Positions 1-9,853 of a stretch of 64,000 bases of DNA are shown one piece after another. A model generated the notes under the pieces. It saw only the letters and a list, made by a program, of their open reading frames with translations, was not told the DNA's origin and did not search any database. The stretch spans positions 62,001-126,000 of the forward strand of contig JAQZBP010000003.1 in assembly GCA_029237815.1 (NCBI GenBank), given 5' to 3'. Position numbers and translations under genes: made by a program. Within the stretch, counting starts at the first letter, position 1, and the number at the start of each line of letters is the position of its first letter. Source of the stretch: Moraxellaceae bacterium (GTDB taxonomy: Bacteria; Pseudomonadota; Gammaproteobacteria; Pseudomonadales; Moraxellaceae).

Positions 1-315
1 GAATACGAGATCAAGACTGTCCTTGGCGAAAGGCAGCTGTTCGGGCTCCGCGCGAAGGCCGCTCATACCCGCCACCTCGGGCGTGGTGACATCGACAACA
101 CAGCGGTGCCGGATGGGGCAGCCGGCGAGCAACTCCCCCGGCACCACCTGCCCGATCTGGAGCGCGTGGTAACCGAAGAGTTCTGGCACGATGCGGGAAA
201 TCAGCTGCTGCTCGCGACCGAGCAGGTATTGCCCGAGCCCACCCGCGAACCATTGTCGGAAATCGGGCTGGAGGTCGTGCTGCACATCACTGCGGAAAAT
301 CCTGGGCAATTCCAT
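1..315 (-). CDS. Class I SAM-dependent methyltransferase, N-terminal fragment (YafS-like)
   Basis: The minus strand is open from an ATG at 313-315 to the window edge, giving 105 residues that begin MELPRIFRSDVQ and end DSLDLVF. The stretch LPFAKDSLDLVF is typical of the motif after the SAM-binding core in class I methyltransferases of the UbiE/YafS type, and VVDVTTPEVAGM may include the preceding core strand. The glycine-rich motif I is not obvious in the piece present. The gene is divergent from gloB with about 90 bp between the starts. A YafS-type methyltransferase next to gloB, with rnhA beyond, is a common gammaproteobacterial arrangement and supports the call. The C-terminal part lies outside the window, so substrate and function are unknown. 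Confidence 0.7.
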   Translation of the reverse strand, partial: MELPRIFRSDVQHDLQPDFRQWFAGGLGQYLLGREQQLISRIVPELFGYHALQIGQVVPGELLAGCPIRHRCVVDVTTPEVAGMSGLRAEPEQLPFAKDSLDLVF

Positions 316-405
316 CGGTGACACCTGCAATGCGAGTGGGCATGGCCTTCGACGGACTACACTCGATATCCTGTCGAAGCCACTCTTGCCGCGAATCCTG
401 CCATC

Positions 406-1173
406 ATGCCTTGCCAGTTATTGCCACTTCCAGCCCTGCAGGACAACTACATATGGTGCCTTTCCCGTGACGGCGAGGCGCTGGTGGTCGATCCCGGTGA
501 TGCCGATGTGGTCGAGCACTGGCTTGCCGCCGAGGGCCTTACACTGACCGCGATCCTGATCACGCACCATCACTACGATCATGTGGGCGGTCTCCAGCTC
601 CTCAAGGATAGACACCAGCCCGTCGTCTACGGTCCGGAGGAAGACATCCAGGGGATCGACCGGCTCCTCCATGGCGGAGAAAGCCTGGGCGTGAGGCCGG
701 CCGGAGAGATCCGGGTACTTGCCGTACCGGGACATACCCGCGCCCACATTGCCTATTGGCTGCCCGGGCATGACATCCTGTTCTGCGGGGACACCCTTTT
801 CAGTGCCGGCTGCGGTCGCCTCTTCGAAGGCTCGGCCGAACAACTCCATGCCTCGCTGCAGACGATCGCCAGGCTTCCCGACAGCACCCGAATCTGCTGC
901 ACCCACGAATACACGCTGGCCAACCTCCGCTTCGCCGCCGAAATAGAACCCGGCAACGCCAGTCGCATCGAGCGGGAAGCCGAGGTGCGGCAATTGCGGA
1001 GCACGAACCTGCCCAGCCTTCCCGTAAGCCTTGGCCGCGAAAAAACCTACAACCCCTTCCTGCGCTGTCATGAACCATCGGTGGTAAGCCGCGTAATCCG
1101 GGAAATCGGCCATCCTCTCGCTCCCGGACTCCCGGTATTCGCCGCGCTACGCTCCTGGAAGGACCACTTCTGA
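406..1173 (+). CDS. gloB: Hydroxyacylglutathione hydrolase (glyoxalase II)
   Basis: This 255-residue protein hydrolyses S-D-lactoylglutathione to D-lactate and glutathione, the second step of cytoplasmic methylglyoxal detoxification. The metallo-beta-lactamase metal-binding signature THHHYDH is at residues 53-59. Further ligand motifs follow: PGHTRAHIAY, FCGDTLFSAGCGR and CTHEYTLANLRFA. The C-terminal HAGH domain ends with the glutathione-binding region around TYNPFLRC. Length matches the family (about 250-260 residues). The start MPCQLLPLPALQDNYIW fits glyoxalase II proteins, which begin almost directly with the DNYIW segment. It is divergent from the methyltransferase fragment and followed by mltD on the same strand after 144 bp, so mltD probably has its own promoter. 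Confidence 0.95.
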   Translation: MPCQLLPLPALQDNYIWCLSRDGEALVVDPGDADVVEHWLAAEGLTLTAILITHHHYDHVGGLQLLKDRHQPVVYGPEEDIQGIDRLLHGGESLGVRPAGEIRVLAVPGHTRAHIAYWLPGHDILFCGDTLFSAGCGRLFEGSAEQLHASLQTIARLPDSTRICCTHEYTLANLRFAAEIEPGNASRIEREAEVRQLRSTNLPSLPVSLGREKTYNPFLRCHEPSVVSRVIREIGHPLAPGLPVFAALRSWKDHF

Positions 1174-1317
1174 CCCCGCAAAGCATTCGAAAGACCTAAG
1201 AAAATTATGTGATTTGGTTACTAAATCGCCAAATTGCGGCCGGGTTTTTGCTTGCTGCCCCCGGGGGTGGCCCATAGAATCCCCGCAAATTCGCCATTTC
1301 CGTGAGTACCCCCCAGG

Positions 1318-3219
1318 ATGCGTTCCGGCTTTTATCTCCCCGGGCATTGCCTGCATGGCGTCGCCATTCGCTCGATAGCGGCAGCCATTTGCCTCGTCCT
1401 GACTACCCCGGTTCAGGCGGGCTGGCTGAGCCGAAGCGCCTCCCCCGCCCCCACGTCTTCGACTGCTCCCGTTGTAACGACTGCCACCTCGACCCCCATC
1501 AGTGCCTTGGCCGTGGTCAATGCGGCGCCGGATGCCGGCGTTCCACCACGCCCGGAAGATCTGACTGAAGCACCCGGCAACTCCGAAGAGGAGCTTGTCA
1601 CCGCCGATGATCCGGGCCTTGCGCCCGATGCCGTACCGGATTCCGGGGAGGAAGACGAGGCCGCAGATGTCGCCGATCTCGTCGCTGAAGAAGAAGATGC
1701 GGCAGAAGCCGATGGCAGTGTGGTCCTGCTGCCCGATGTCGAGGAATCCGACCTTGGCCTCGTCGACACCCTCGACCAGCTGAGCGCCGAACAGCTGGCG
1801 GCGCAGGGCGACCTGTGGGAGCGCCTGCGCAAGGGCTTCCAGATGGATACCTCTGTCGACAACGAGCGCATCTCCATCCAGCGCAACTGGTACCTGCGCA
1901 ACAACGACTACCTCGAGCGCGTCGCGCGCCGTGCCACCCGCTATCTGCATTACACGGTCAGCGTGGCCGAACAGCGCAACCTGCCAACCGAGCTCGCCCT
2001 GCTTCCGGTCATTGAAAGCGCCTACGACCCCTTCGCGTATTCGCATGCCGATGCGGCCGGCATGTGGCAGTTCATCCCGGGCACGGCCCGTATCATGGGG
2101 CTCAAGCAGAACGAATGGTTCGACGGGCGCCGGGACATCATCGAGTCCACCCGCGCCGCCTATGATTTCCTCAGCCTGCTCTACGGCAAGTTCGGCGACT
2201 GGCAGCTTGCACTGGCCGCCTACAACGCCGGCCCGGGTGCCGTGCAGCGCGCCATCAACCGCAACGCGGCGGCCGGGCTGCCCACCGACTTCTGGTCCCT
2301 GCGCCTGCCGGCGGAAACCCAGTCCTACGTTCCGCGCTTCCTGGCCATCGCCCAGATCATCAAATCGCCGGAGTCGTTCGGCGTTGCCCTGCGCCCGGTG
2401 CTGAACCAGCCCTTCTTCCGAGTCGTGGAAACGAAGGGACAGGTTGACCTGCCCCAGGCGGCCAGCATTGCCGGCATCTCGCTGAAGGAGCTTTTCCAGC
2501 TCAACGCCGGTTTCAAGCGCCAGGCCTCCGATCCCAATGGCCCGCACCGGCTGCTGGTGCCGGCCGCTTTGCCGCAGGACTTCGAGTCCGACATCAGCGC
2601 CCTGCCCGTCCCTGAGTTTGTCCTGGCGCAGAGCTACAAGGTCAGGAAAGGCGACACGCTTTATGCGGTCGCACGCCGTTTCAGCATGCAGCCGGCAGAG
2701 CTGAAGCGCCTGAACAACCTGAGCTCCGACAAGCTTGCGGCCGGCCGCACCCTCACCATTGCCCGGGCGAACGTCAGCCCGGAGTTCCTGAAGCTCAGCC
2801 AGGAAATGCGTCTCGACCGTGGGAGCCAGGCCGGCAACCGGAAGGTCGTCAGCCGCGTGTACAAGGTGCGTCGCGGTGACACCCTGGCCACGATTGCCCG
2901 CCGCCACGGGATGACGGTGAAATCGCTGGCCCGCCTGAATGGCATCAGCGCGAAGTCCAAGGTCCGCGCAGGACAGAAGCTGGCCGTCAGGAAGACAGTG
3001 GCAAAGGCTGGCAAGCAGCGCGTCGCCGGCAAGGGCAGCAAGGCAGGGATGCGCAAGATTCGCTACGAAGTTCGCCGCGGCGACACGCTCGCATCCATCG
3101 GCAAGCGTTACAAGGTCAGCGTCCGTCAGATCAAACGCTGGAACGGCAGTGGCGCCAACCTGCGTCCCGGCCAGGATCTTGTGCTCTACGTGGCCGGCCC
3201 CAACCGCCGCAGCATGTAG
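1318..3219 (+). CDS. mltD: Membrane-bound lytic murein transglycosylase D with three LysM domains
   Basis: This 633-residue cell-wall enzyme cleaves the MurNAc-GlcNAc bond of peptidoglycan with formation of 1,6-anhydro-MurNAc. An N-terminal signal segment (residues about 15-35, ending PVQAG) has no clear lipobox. Residues about 65-150 form a very acidic, low-complexity linker rich in Glu and Asp. The SLT domain lies at about 215-340, with the catalytic Glu in LPVIESAYDP (about residue 233) and the motifs GMWQFIPGTA and AYNAGPGAV. Three LysM peptidoglycan-binding repeats start near residues 439, 514 and 582, each with the core Y-x-V-R-x-GDTL. E. coli MltD usually has two LysM repeats, so this is an extended form. 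The ATG at 1318 is the only start that keeps the whole signal segment. Confidence 0.93.
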   Translation: MRSGFYLPGHCLHGVAIRSIAAAICLVLTTPVQAGWLSRSASPAPTSSTAPVVTTATSTPISALAVVNAAPDAGVPPRPEDLTEAPGNSEEELVTADDPGLAPDAVPDSGEEDEAADVADLVAEEEDAAEADGSVVLLPDVEESDLGLVDTLDQLSAEQLAAQGDLWERLRKGFQMDTSVDNERISIQRNWYLRNNDYLERVARRATRYLHYTVSVAEQRNLPTELALLPVIESAYDPFAYSHADAAGMWQFIPGTARIMGLKQNEWFDGRRDIIESTRAAYDFLSLLYGKFGDWQLALAAYNAGPGAVQRAINRNAAAGLPTDFWSLRLPAETQSYVPRFLAIAQIIKSPESFGVALRPVLNQPFFRVVETKGQVDLPQAASIAGISLKELFQLNAGFKRQASDPNGPHRLLVPAALPQDFESDISALPVPEFVLAQSYKVRKGDTLYAVARRFSMQPAELKRLNNLSSDKLAAGRTLTIARANVSPEFLKLSQEMRLDRGSQAGNRKVVSRVYKVRRGDTLATIARRHGMTVKSLARLNGISAKSKVRAGQKLAVRKTVAKAGKQRVAGKGSKAGMRKIRYEVRRGDTLASIGKRYKVSVRQIKRWNGSGANLRPGQDLVLYVAGPNRRSM

Positions 3220-3337
3220 GGCTTTCTCCGGGCGGGTCTCGGGGCCAGCCTCCCCCGCCGCCCCATCCATTCGCACTGATTCCGCCCGACTATTATGGTA
3301 AAAGAGGGCCCACGGATTCAGCCCGAAGGACCATTAC

Positions 3338-5164
3338 ATGCTGCTTCGCTCCCTCTCGGCCCTCGCTCTCCTTTCAGTTTCCTGCCTCGCCCTGGCCGCC
3401 ACGCAATCCACTCACGCCATTGCACTGCACGGGCTCCCGCGCTACCCCGCCGGCTTCCAGGCGTTTGCATATGTAAATCCGGCCGCGCCCAAGGGAGGCG
3501 AGGTGCGCCTCGAGGCCATGGGCACGTTCAACAGCCTGAATCCCTTCATCAACAAGGGCGTGGCAGCTGACGGCATCTTCAATATCTACGACACGCTGAC
3601 ATTGAAGTCGGATGACGAGCCATTCAGCGAATATGGTCTGCTCGCCGAGAAAATCGAACGCGACCCCGCCGACAAGTCCTGGATCACCTTCCACCTCAAT
3701 CCGAAAGCGCGCTTCTCCGACGGCAAGCCCGTCACCGCCGCGGATGTCGTGTTCAGCTTCGACATCATCCGCAAGGATGGCGACCCGCAATACCGCGCCT
3801 ACTATGGCGATGTTGCCAAGGTCGAGGCACTCGACAGCCAGCGCGTGAAGTTCACCTTCCGCAACGGCAACAATCCCGAACTGCAGATGATCGTCGGCCA
3901 ATTGCAGATTCTTCCGAAGCACTACTGGGCGAAGCGCAACTTCAACAGCACGAACCTCGACATCCCGGTGGGCAGCGGCCCCTATGTGATCGATCGCGTC
4001 GACAGCGGGCGCAGCATCAGTTACCGCCGCAATCCTGACTACTGGGGCGCCGCTCTTCCGGTCAATCGCGGCCGTCACAACTTCGATCGCATGACTTACG
4101 TGTACTACCGTGACAGGACCGTTTCGCTGGAGGGCTTCAAGGCCGGCCAGTTCGACTATCGCCTTGAAAACAAGGCCAAGACCTGGGCGGTGGACTACGA
4201 CTTCCCCGCCGTGAAATCCGGGCTTGTGAAAAAGGTTCAGCTGCCCAACGAAAATCCGTCGGGCATGCAGGGCTTTGTCTTCAACCTCAGGCGGCCGCTG
4301 TTCCAGGATGTCCGCGTGCGCAAAGCGCTGGGCTACGCCTACGATTTCGAATGGGCCAACCGGACCATGTTCTACGGCGCCTATACGCGCACGAACAGTT
4401 ATTTTGCCAACTCCGAACTGGCCGCCCGCGGCGCTCCCGGAAAGGACGAGCTGGTTCTACTGGAGCCTTTCCGCAAGCAGCTGCCGGCCAGCGTGTTCAG
4501 CACGCCACCACAGCCGCCCAAAACCGATGGCAGTGGCAACATCCGGCCCAATCTGATGAAGGCGCAGCAACTGCTTGCTGCCTCTGGCTGGCAAATCCGT
4601 AACGGCAAGCTCACCGACAAGGGCGGACGCGTCTTCGCCTTCGAGCTGCTCAATGTGCAGCCGGAAATGGAGCGCGTCATCATGCCCTTCCGCGCCAACC
4701 TGGCGAAGCTCGGCATCGACATGAAGATCCGCACGGTGGACGTGCCGCAGTACATCGAGCGCGAGCGCGGCTTCGACTTCGACATGATCATCGACCGCAT
4801 GCCGCAGTCGCTGTCCCCCGGCAACGAGCAGCGCGGCTACTGGACCTCGGCGTTCGCCGACCAGCCCGGCAGCCGCAACCTGATGGGCATCAAGAATCCG
4901 GTGGTCGACGCCCTCGTCGAGCAGATCATCACCGCGCCCAGCCGCGAACAGCTCGTGTCACGGACGCGCGCTCTCGACCGCGTCCTCCTTGCCGGCTTCT
5001 ATGTCATTCCCCAATACCACTTGAGCAGCGACCGCATCGCCTACTGGGATTTCTTCGAGCGCCCGCGCCTGAAGCCCAAATACGGCACCGGTTTCGACAC
5101 CTGGTGGATCAACCCGCAGCGCCAGGCCCAGATTCGCGCACTGCAGAACAAGGGCAAGCAATAA
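3338..5164 (+). CDS. yejA: Peptide/oligopeptide ABC transporter, periplasmic binding protein (YejA/NppA-like)
   Basis: A 608-residue extracellular solute-binding protein of family 5 (SBP_bac_5), with a signal peptide at residues 1-21 ending SCLALA. It begins the mature part with the YejA-type sequence HAIALHGLPRYPAGFQAFAYVNPAAPKGG (shown here only as its leading portion HAIALHGLPRYP), followed by FNSLNPFINKG. The protein captures peptides in the periplasm for the membrane components encoded next. The gene heads a compact operon yejA-yejB-yejE-yejF, with yejB 15 bp downstream. In E. coli this system imports microcin C. In Pseudomonas the equivalent Npp transporter, at the same chromosomal position, takes up peptidyl-nucleoside antibiotics. 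Whether this one has the same range is inference. Confidence 0.92.
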   Translation: MLLRSLSALALLSVSCLALAATQSTHAIALHGLPRYPAGFQAFAYVNPAAPKGGEVRLEAMGTFNSLNPFINKGVAADGIFNIYDTLTLKSDDEPFSEYGLLAEKIERDPADKSWITFHLNPKARFSDGKPVTAADVVFSFDIIRKDGDPQYRAYYGDVAKVEALDSQRVKFTFRNGNNPELQMIVGQLQILPKHYWAKRNFNSTNLDIPVGSGPYVIDRVDSGRSISYRRNPDYWGAALPVNRGRHNFDRMTYVYYRDRTVSLEGFKAGQFDYRLENKAKTWAVDYDFPAVKSGLVKKVQLPNENPSGMQGFVFNLRRPLFQDVRVRKALGYAYDFEWANRTMFYGAYTRTNSYFANSELAARGAPGKDELVLLEPFRKQLPASVFSTPPQPPKTDGSGNIRPNLMKAQQLLAASGWQIRNGKLTDKGGRVFAFELLNVQPEMERVIMPFRANLAKLGIDMKIRTVDVPQYIERERGFDFDMIIDRMPQSLSPGNEQRGYWTSAFADQPGSRNLMGIKNPVVDALVEQIITAPSREQLVSRTRALDRVLLAGFYVIPQYHLSSDRIAYWDFFERPRLKPKYGTGFDTWWINPQRQAQIRALQNKGKQ

Positions 5165-5179
5165 GGACTCCCCTCGCCA

Positions 5180-6271
5180 ATGCTTGCCTATATCCTGCGG
5201 CGCCTGCTGCTCATCATCCCGACGCTGGTCGGCATCCTGCTGATCAACTTCCTGATCGTGCAAGCCGCGCCCGGTGGCCCGGTCGACCAGGCGGTGGCCC
5301 GGTTGCAGGGGCTCGACACCTCCACCGCCGCCCGCATGGGCAGCGGTAGCGGCAGCGAAGCCGCAGGCCCCGGCACGAACAGCAAATACCGCGGGGCACA
5401 GGGCCTGGATCCCGAGCTCATCGAGGACATCAAGAAGCAGTACGGCTTCGACAAGTCCGCCCCCGAGCGCCTCTGGCTGCTGCTCACGAGCTACGCGCGA
5501 TTCGACTTCGGCCAGAGCTTCTACCGCGACAAGTCAGTGCTTGGCCTCGTGGTGGAGAAGATGCCCGTCTCCGTCTCGCTGGGGCTGTGGAGCACGCTGA
5601 TCATCTATTTCATCTCCATCCCGCTCGGCATCCGCAAGGCGCTGCGAAACGGCAGCCGCTTCGATGTCTGGAGCAGCGGCGTCATCATCGCCGGCTATGC
5701 GATTCCCGGCTTCCTGTTCGCGATCCTGCTCATCGTACTCTTCGCCGGTGGCAGCTACTGGCAGCTGTTCCCGATGCAGGGGCTGGTGTCCGAGCACTTC
5801 GACAGCCTGAGCCCGGGCGGCAAGATCCTCGACTATGCGCATCACATGGTGCTGCCCACGATCTGCATGAGCATCGGCGGCTTTGCCACGCTGACCATCC
5901 TCACCAAGAACTCCTTCCTCGACGAGATCAACAAGCAGTATGTCCTGACGGCGCGCGCCAAGGGCCTGACCGAGAACCAGGTGCTCTACGGCCACGTCTT
6001 CCGTAACGCCATGCTGATCATCATCGCCGGCATCCCTGCCACCCTGGTCGGCGTATTCCTGACGGGCTCGCTGCTTATCGAGGTGATCTTCAACCTGGAC
6101 GGCCTGGGGCTGCTCGGCTTCGAATCGGTGCTGAACCGCGATTATCCGGTGGTGTTCGGCACCCTCTTCATCTTCACGCTGGTGGGGATGCTGCTGAAGC
6201 TGGCGAGCGACATCATGTATGTGCTGGTCGACCCGCGCATCGACTTCGAAAGCCGCGAGGGCTCCGCATGA
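5180..6271 (+). CDS. yejB: Peptide ABC transporter permease, first subunit (YejB/NppB-like)
   Basis: A 363-residue inner-membrane permease of the binding-protein-dependent transport family. A first transmembrane helix ([20 protein letters not shown]) is followed by a long periplasmic insert typical of YejB, with a run of Gly/Ser near residues 53-62. Five further hydrophobic segments lie in the C-terminal half. The EAA loop that contacts the ATPase is visible around [24 protein letters not shown]. Its last four bases overlap the next start (ATGA at 6268-6271), so the two permeases are probably translationally coupled. Length and insert match YejB rather than DppB/OppB. Confidence 0.92.
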   Translation: MLAYILRRLLLIIPTLVGILLINFLIVQAAPGGPVDQAVARLQGLDTSTAARMGSGSGSEAAGPGTNSKYRGAQGLDPELIEDIKKQYGFDKSAPERLWLLLTSYARFDFGQSFYRDKSVLGLVVEKMPVSVSLGLWSTLIIYFISIPLGIRKALRNGSRFDVWSSGVIIAGYAIPGFLFAILLIVLFAGGSYWQLFPMQGLVSEHFDSLSPGGKILDYAHHMVLPTICMSIGGFATLTILTKNSFLDEINKQYVLTARAKGLTENQVLYGHVFRNAMLIIIAGIPATLVGVFLTGSLLIEVIFNLDGLGLLGFESVLNRDYPVVFGTLFIFTLVGMLLKLASDIMYVLVDPRIDFESREGSA

Positions 6272-7290
6272 GTCCGCTCAACCAGCGCCGCTGGCGCAGC
6301 TTCAAATCGCACCGGCGGGGCTACTGGTCACTCTGGATCTTCCTCGGGCTTTTCGGACTCAGCCTGGTATCCGAGTTCCTCGCCAATGACAAACCCGTGC
6401 TGGTCATGCACCAGGGCGCCCTGTTCGTGCCGGTCTTCAAGGACTATCCCGAACAGGCCTTTGGCGGCCAGTTCGAAACGAGTGCCGACTATCGCGACCC
6501 CTACGTGCGCGAGCTGATCGAGAAGGACGGCTGGATCCTGTGGCCGCCGGTCCGCTTCAACTACCAGACCATCAACTACAACCTCACCGTTCCCACGCCG
6601 GCCCCACCTTCCTCCGAGAACTGGCTGGGCACGGATGACCAGGGTCGCGACGTGCTCGCACGCCTGCTTTACGGCTTTCGAATTTCCGTCCTGTTCGCGC
6701 TCGTGCTGACCTTCTTCAGCTCAATTGTCGGCGTGGCGGCAGGTGCCGTGCAGGGTTACTACGGTGGCCGCGTCGACCTCTATGGCCAACGCCTGATCGA
6801 GATCTGGTCCGGACTGCCAGTGCTGTTCATGCTCATCATCCTGGCCAGTCTTGTGGAGCCCAGCTTCTGGTGGCTGCTGGGCCTCATGCTGCTGTTCAGC
6901 TGGACCGACCTCACCGGGCTCGTGCGCGCCGAGTTCCTGCGCGGACGCAACCTCGAATACGTGCGCGCGGCCCGGGCCCTTGGCGTCTCCGATGCCCAGA
7001 TCATGTACCGGCACATCCTGCCGAATGCGATGGTGTCCACCCTCACCTTCTTGCCCTTCATCTTCACGGGCGCCATCGGCACTCTGACTTCGCTGGATTT
7101 CCTCGGCTTCGGGCTGCCGCCGGGGTCGCCATCGCTGGGTGAGCTCGTCGCCCAAGGCAAGAACAACCTGAATGCGCCCTGGCTCGGCCTGTCGGCGTTC
7201 TTCACACTGTCCGTCATGCTCACGCTGCTGGTATTTATCGGCGAGGCCGCGCGTGACGCCTTCGATCCGCGCAAGACTCCACTGTCATGA
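6268..7290 (+). CDS. yejE: Peptide ABC transporter permease, second subunit (YejE/NppC-like)
   Basis: A 340-residue inner-membrane permease that pairs with YejB. It starts with a basic cytoplasmic stretch ([19 protein letters not shown]) and one membrane helix, then the large periplasmic loop typical of YejE with [19 protein letters not shown]. Five membrane helices and the EAA motif ([24 protein letters not shown], of which ARALGVSD is the core) follow. The start overlaps the yejB stop by ATGA, and its stop overlaps the yejF start in the same way at 7287-7290. This strict coupling suggests fixed stoichiometry of the three components. Confidence 0.92.
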   Translation: MSPLNQRRWRSFKSHRRGYWSLWIFLGLFGLSLVSEFLANDKPVLVMHQGALFVPVFKDYPEQAFGGQFETSADYRDPYVRELIEKDGWILWPPVRFNYQTINYNLTVPTPAPPSSENWLGTDDQGRDVLARLLYGFRISVLFALVLTFFSSIVGVAAGAVQGYYGGRVDLYGQRLIEIWSGLPVLFMLIILASLVEPSFWWLLGLMLLFSWTDLTGLVRAEFLRGRNLEYVRAARALGVSDAQIMYRHILPNAMVSTLTFLPFIFTGAIGTLTSLDFLGFGLPPGSPSLGELVAQGKNNLNAPWLGLSAFFTLSVMLTLLVFIGEAARDAFDPRKTPLS

Positions 7291-8882
7291 CCCAGGCCCC
7301 CGTACTCGCCATTGACGAGCTTTCGGTTCGTTTCCCCCAGGCGGAGGGCGACGTCGTGCCGGTGCAGGGCGCCTCGCTCTCCATTGCCCGAGGCGAGATG
7401 CTCGCCCTCGTGGGAGAAAGCGGCTCCGGCAAATCCTTGACCGCGCTTTCAGTGCTGAAGCTTCTGCCTTCTCATGCCCGCCTCGGCGGCAGCATCAAGT
7501 TCTGCGGCGAGGAGCTCATGGGCGCCGACGAACACCGCCTGCGGCAGATTCGCGGACACAAGGTCGGCATCATCTTCCAGGAACCGATGACGTCGCTGAA
7601 TCCGCTGCATACCATCGAGAAGCAGATCAACGAGGTCCTGTTCGTCCACCAGGGGCTCAGCAGGACCCGGGCGGCGGAGCGCACGCTGGAATTGCTGCGC
7701 CTGGTCGGCATCCGCGATCCGGAAAAGCGGCTGGGTGCCTATCCCCACGAGCTGTCGGGCGGACAACGGCAACGCGTCATGATTGCCATGGCGCTCGCCA
7801 ATGATCCCGAGCTGCTGATTGCCGATGAACCCACCACGGCGCTCGACGTCACGCTGCAGGCGCAGATCCTGGGCCTGCTGAAAGAACTCCAGCAAAAGCT
7901 GGGGCTTGCCGTACTCCTTATTTCGCACGACCTAACGCTGGTCCGGCGCTATGCGGAAAAGGTGGTCGTCATGCAGGGGGGACGCACCGTCGAAAGCGGC
8001 GAAACCGCAACGATATTCCAGGCGCCGCAACACGAGTATACGCGGCACCTGCTGTCCGCCATCCCGACCGGCCTGCCCGTCGCCCTGCCACCAGGCGAGC
8101 CCGAGCTGCTGCTGGACGTGGAAAATCTCGAGGTGAAGTTCACGCTGCGCAAGTCCTTCCTGGGCAAGCCCCTGGAATTCATCCGTGCCGTGGACAAGGT
8201 CTCGCTGCGGCTGCATGCCGGCGAAAGCCTGGGCATTGTCGGTGAGTCCGGCTCGGGAAAGTCCACCCTCGCCTTCGCCGTCCTGCGGCTGTTGCCCGCC
8301 ACCGGCCGCGTGCTTTTTCTCGGACGTGAGTTGCTGCCGCTGCGGCAGCAGGAGTTGCGGCCGCTGCGCCGTCATATGCAGATCGTTTTCCAGGATCCCT
8401 TCGGCAGCCTAAGCCCGCGCATGACAGTGGGTGAAATCGTCGGTGAAGGACTGGCCGTACAGGGCATGAAGGATCAGGAGCGGGATGAAGCGGTAGTTCA
8501 AGCGCTGCAGGCTGTCAGCCTCGACCCCGACACACGTCACCGCTATCCGCACGAGTTTTCCGGTGGCCAGCGCCAGCGTATCGCTATCGCTCGCGCCCTT
8601 GTGCTGCAGCCTCGCCTCATCATCCTTGACGAGCCCACCTCGGCGCTAGACCGTACGGTGCAGCGACAGATCATCGAGCTGCTGAAGGAGCTGCAGGCGC
8701 GCTATGGCTTCGCCTGCCTCTTCATCAGTCACGACCTCGCGGTGGTGCGCGCGTTCTGCCACCGCGTACTCGTGATGCAGCAGGGACGCATGATCGAGTG
8801 CCAGGAGAATGCCCGCCTCTTCAGCGCGCCACAGACGGAATACACGCAGCGCCTGCTGGAGGCCGCCGGGCTGGACCAGTGA
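7287..8882 (+). CDS. yejF: Peptide ABC transporter, fused double ATP-binding protein (YejF/NppD-like)
   Basis: A 531-residue protein with two complete ABC ATPase domains in tandem. It energises the YejB/YejE channel on the cytoplasmic side. Domain 1 has the Walker A motif GESGSGKS near residue 45, the signature LSGGQRQRV and the Walker B segment [12 protein letters not shown]. Domain 2 repeats these as GESGSGKST near residue 317, FSGGQRQRI and [12 protein letters not shown]. Oligopeptide-transporter C-terminal motifs follow each domain. The fused form is characteristic of YejF, as opposed to the separate DppD and DppF. All catalytic motifs look intact. It is the last gene of the operon, and the 98 bp before fabI contain that gene's ribosome-binding site. 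Confidence 0.94.
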   Translation: MTQAPVLAIDELSVRFPQAEGDVVPVQGASLSIARGEMLALVGESGSGKSLTALSVLKLLPSHARLGGSIKFCGEELMGADEHRLRQIRGHKVGIIFQEPMTSLNPLHTIEKQINEVLFVHQGLSRTRAAERTLELLRLVGIRDPEKRLGAYPHELSGGQRQRVMIAMALANDPELLIADEPTTALDVTLQAQILGLLKELQQKLGLAVLLISHDLTLVRRYAEKVVVMQGGRTVESGETATIFQAPQHEYTRHLLSAIPTGLPVALPPGEPELLLDVENLEVKFTLRKSFLGKPLEFIRAVDKVSLRLHAGESLGIVGESGSGKSTLAFAVLRLLPATGRVLFLGRELLPLRQQELRPLRRHMQIVFQDPFGSLSPRMTVGEIVGEGLAVQGMKDQERDEAVVQALQAVSLDPDTRHRYPHEFSGGQRQRIAIARALVLQPRLIILDEPTSALDRTVQRQIIELLKELQARYGFACLFISHDLAVVRAFCHRVLVMQQGRMIECQENARLFSAPQTEYTQRLLEAAGLDQ

Positions 8883-8980
8883 ATTGAACAGAGAGGGGTT
8901 AGTGACCTTACGGCTACGGTGCCGGATGGCCAGCCTCAAAACCGAATGGCCAACGCGGCCGCAACAGGAGATAACACATC

Positions 8981-9772
8981 ATGGGATTCATGTCCGGCAA
9001 GCGCGTCCTCATCGTCGGCGTCGCCAGCAAGCTCTCGATTGCCTACGGCATTGCCCAGGCCATGCATCGCGAAGGCGCCGAGCTGGCCTTCACCTACCAG
9101 AGCGAGAAACTCCGGCCCCGCGTGGAGGAGTTCGCGCAGAATCTCGGCTCCAGTCTCACGTTTCCTTGCGACGTGGCGAGCGATGCGGAAATAGAGAGTG
9201 TCTTCAGCGAACTCGGCAAACACTGGGACGGCCTCGACGTGATCGTGCATTCCGTCGGCTTCGCGCCAGGACACGAGCTGGAAGGTAACTATGTCGATGT
9301 CACCACCCGGGAAGGCTTCCGCATCGCCCACGACATCAGCTCCTACAGCTTCGGCGCGCTCGCCAAGGCCGGCAAGAAGATGATGGAAGGTCGCAATGGC
9401 TCACTGCTCACGCTGACCTACCAAGGCTCTGAGCGCGTAGTCCCCAATTACAACGTGATGGGGCTTGCCAAGGCGTCGCTGGAAGCCAACGTCCGCTACC
9501 TGGCCGCAAGCCTTGGCCCCATAGGCATCCGCGTCAACGCCATCTCGGCCGGTCCCATCCGGACCCTTGCTGCCAGCGGCATCAAGGATTTCCGCAAGAT
9601 GCTGAGCTACAACGAGGCCGCCACGCCATTACGCCGCAATGTCACCATCGACGAGGTGGGCAACGCCGCCGCGTTCATGTGCTCCGACCTTGCCTCCGGA
9701 ATCTCCGGTGAAATCCTGTATGTGGATGGCGGCTTCAATACCGTCGCCATGCCCTCTCTCGACCAGGTCTGA
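8981..9772 (+). CDS. fabI: Enoyl-[acyl-carrier-protein] reductase (NADH)
   Basis: This 263-residue short-chain dehydrogenase performs the last reduction of each fatty-acid elongation cycle. The cofactor-binding N-terminus is the FabI-type [14 protein letters not shown], not the usual TGxxxGxG. The catalytic Tyr and Lys are in YNVMGLAK (about Y157 and K164), with the FabI spacing Y-x6-K. The second conserved tyrosine of the family is in the upstream SSYSFGAL. The start at 8981 has AGGAGA 11 bp upstream; an in-frame ATG at 8990 (MSGKRVL) is the alternative. FabI is the triclosan target. The gene converges on ppiD and shares a bidirectional terminator with it. Confidence 0.96.
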   Translation: MGFMSGKRVLIVGVASKLSIAYGIAQAMHREGAELAFTYQSEKLRPRVEEFAQNLGSSLTFPCDVASDAEIESVFSELGKHWDGLDVIVHSVGFAPGHELEGNYVDVTTREGFRIAHDISSYSFGALAKAGKKMMEGRNGSLLTLTYQGSERVVPNYNVMGLAKASLEANVRYLAASLGPIGIRVNAISAGPIRTLAASGIKDFRKMLSYNEAATPLRRNVTIDEVGNAAAFMCSDLASGISGEILYVDGGFNTVAMPSLDQV

Positions 9773-9800
9773 GCGCCGCGCGCCAGACCGCTTTCGTCCC

Positions 9801-9840
9801 ACAATGAAAAAGGCCCGCAGTTGCGGGCCTTTTTCATTGT
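9801..9840. terminator. Bidirectional rho-independent terminator between fabI and ppiD
   Basis: A perfect inverted repeat with stem AAAGGCCCGCA/TGCGGGCCTTT is flanked by A-run and T-run on either side, so it can end transcription from both convergent genes. Confidence 0.9.
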
Positions 9841-9853
9841 AGCGTGGGGCGGC

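Noticed and set aside
1147..3276. A 709-codon open frame opposite mltD
   Set aside because: It has no recognisable domain, mirrors the mltD coding region and is a high-GC antisense artefact.
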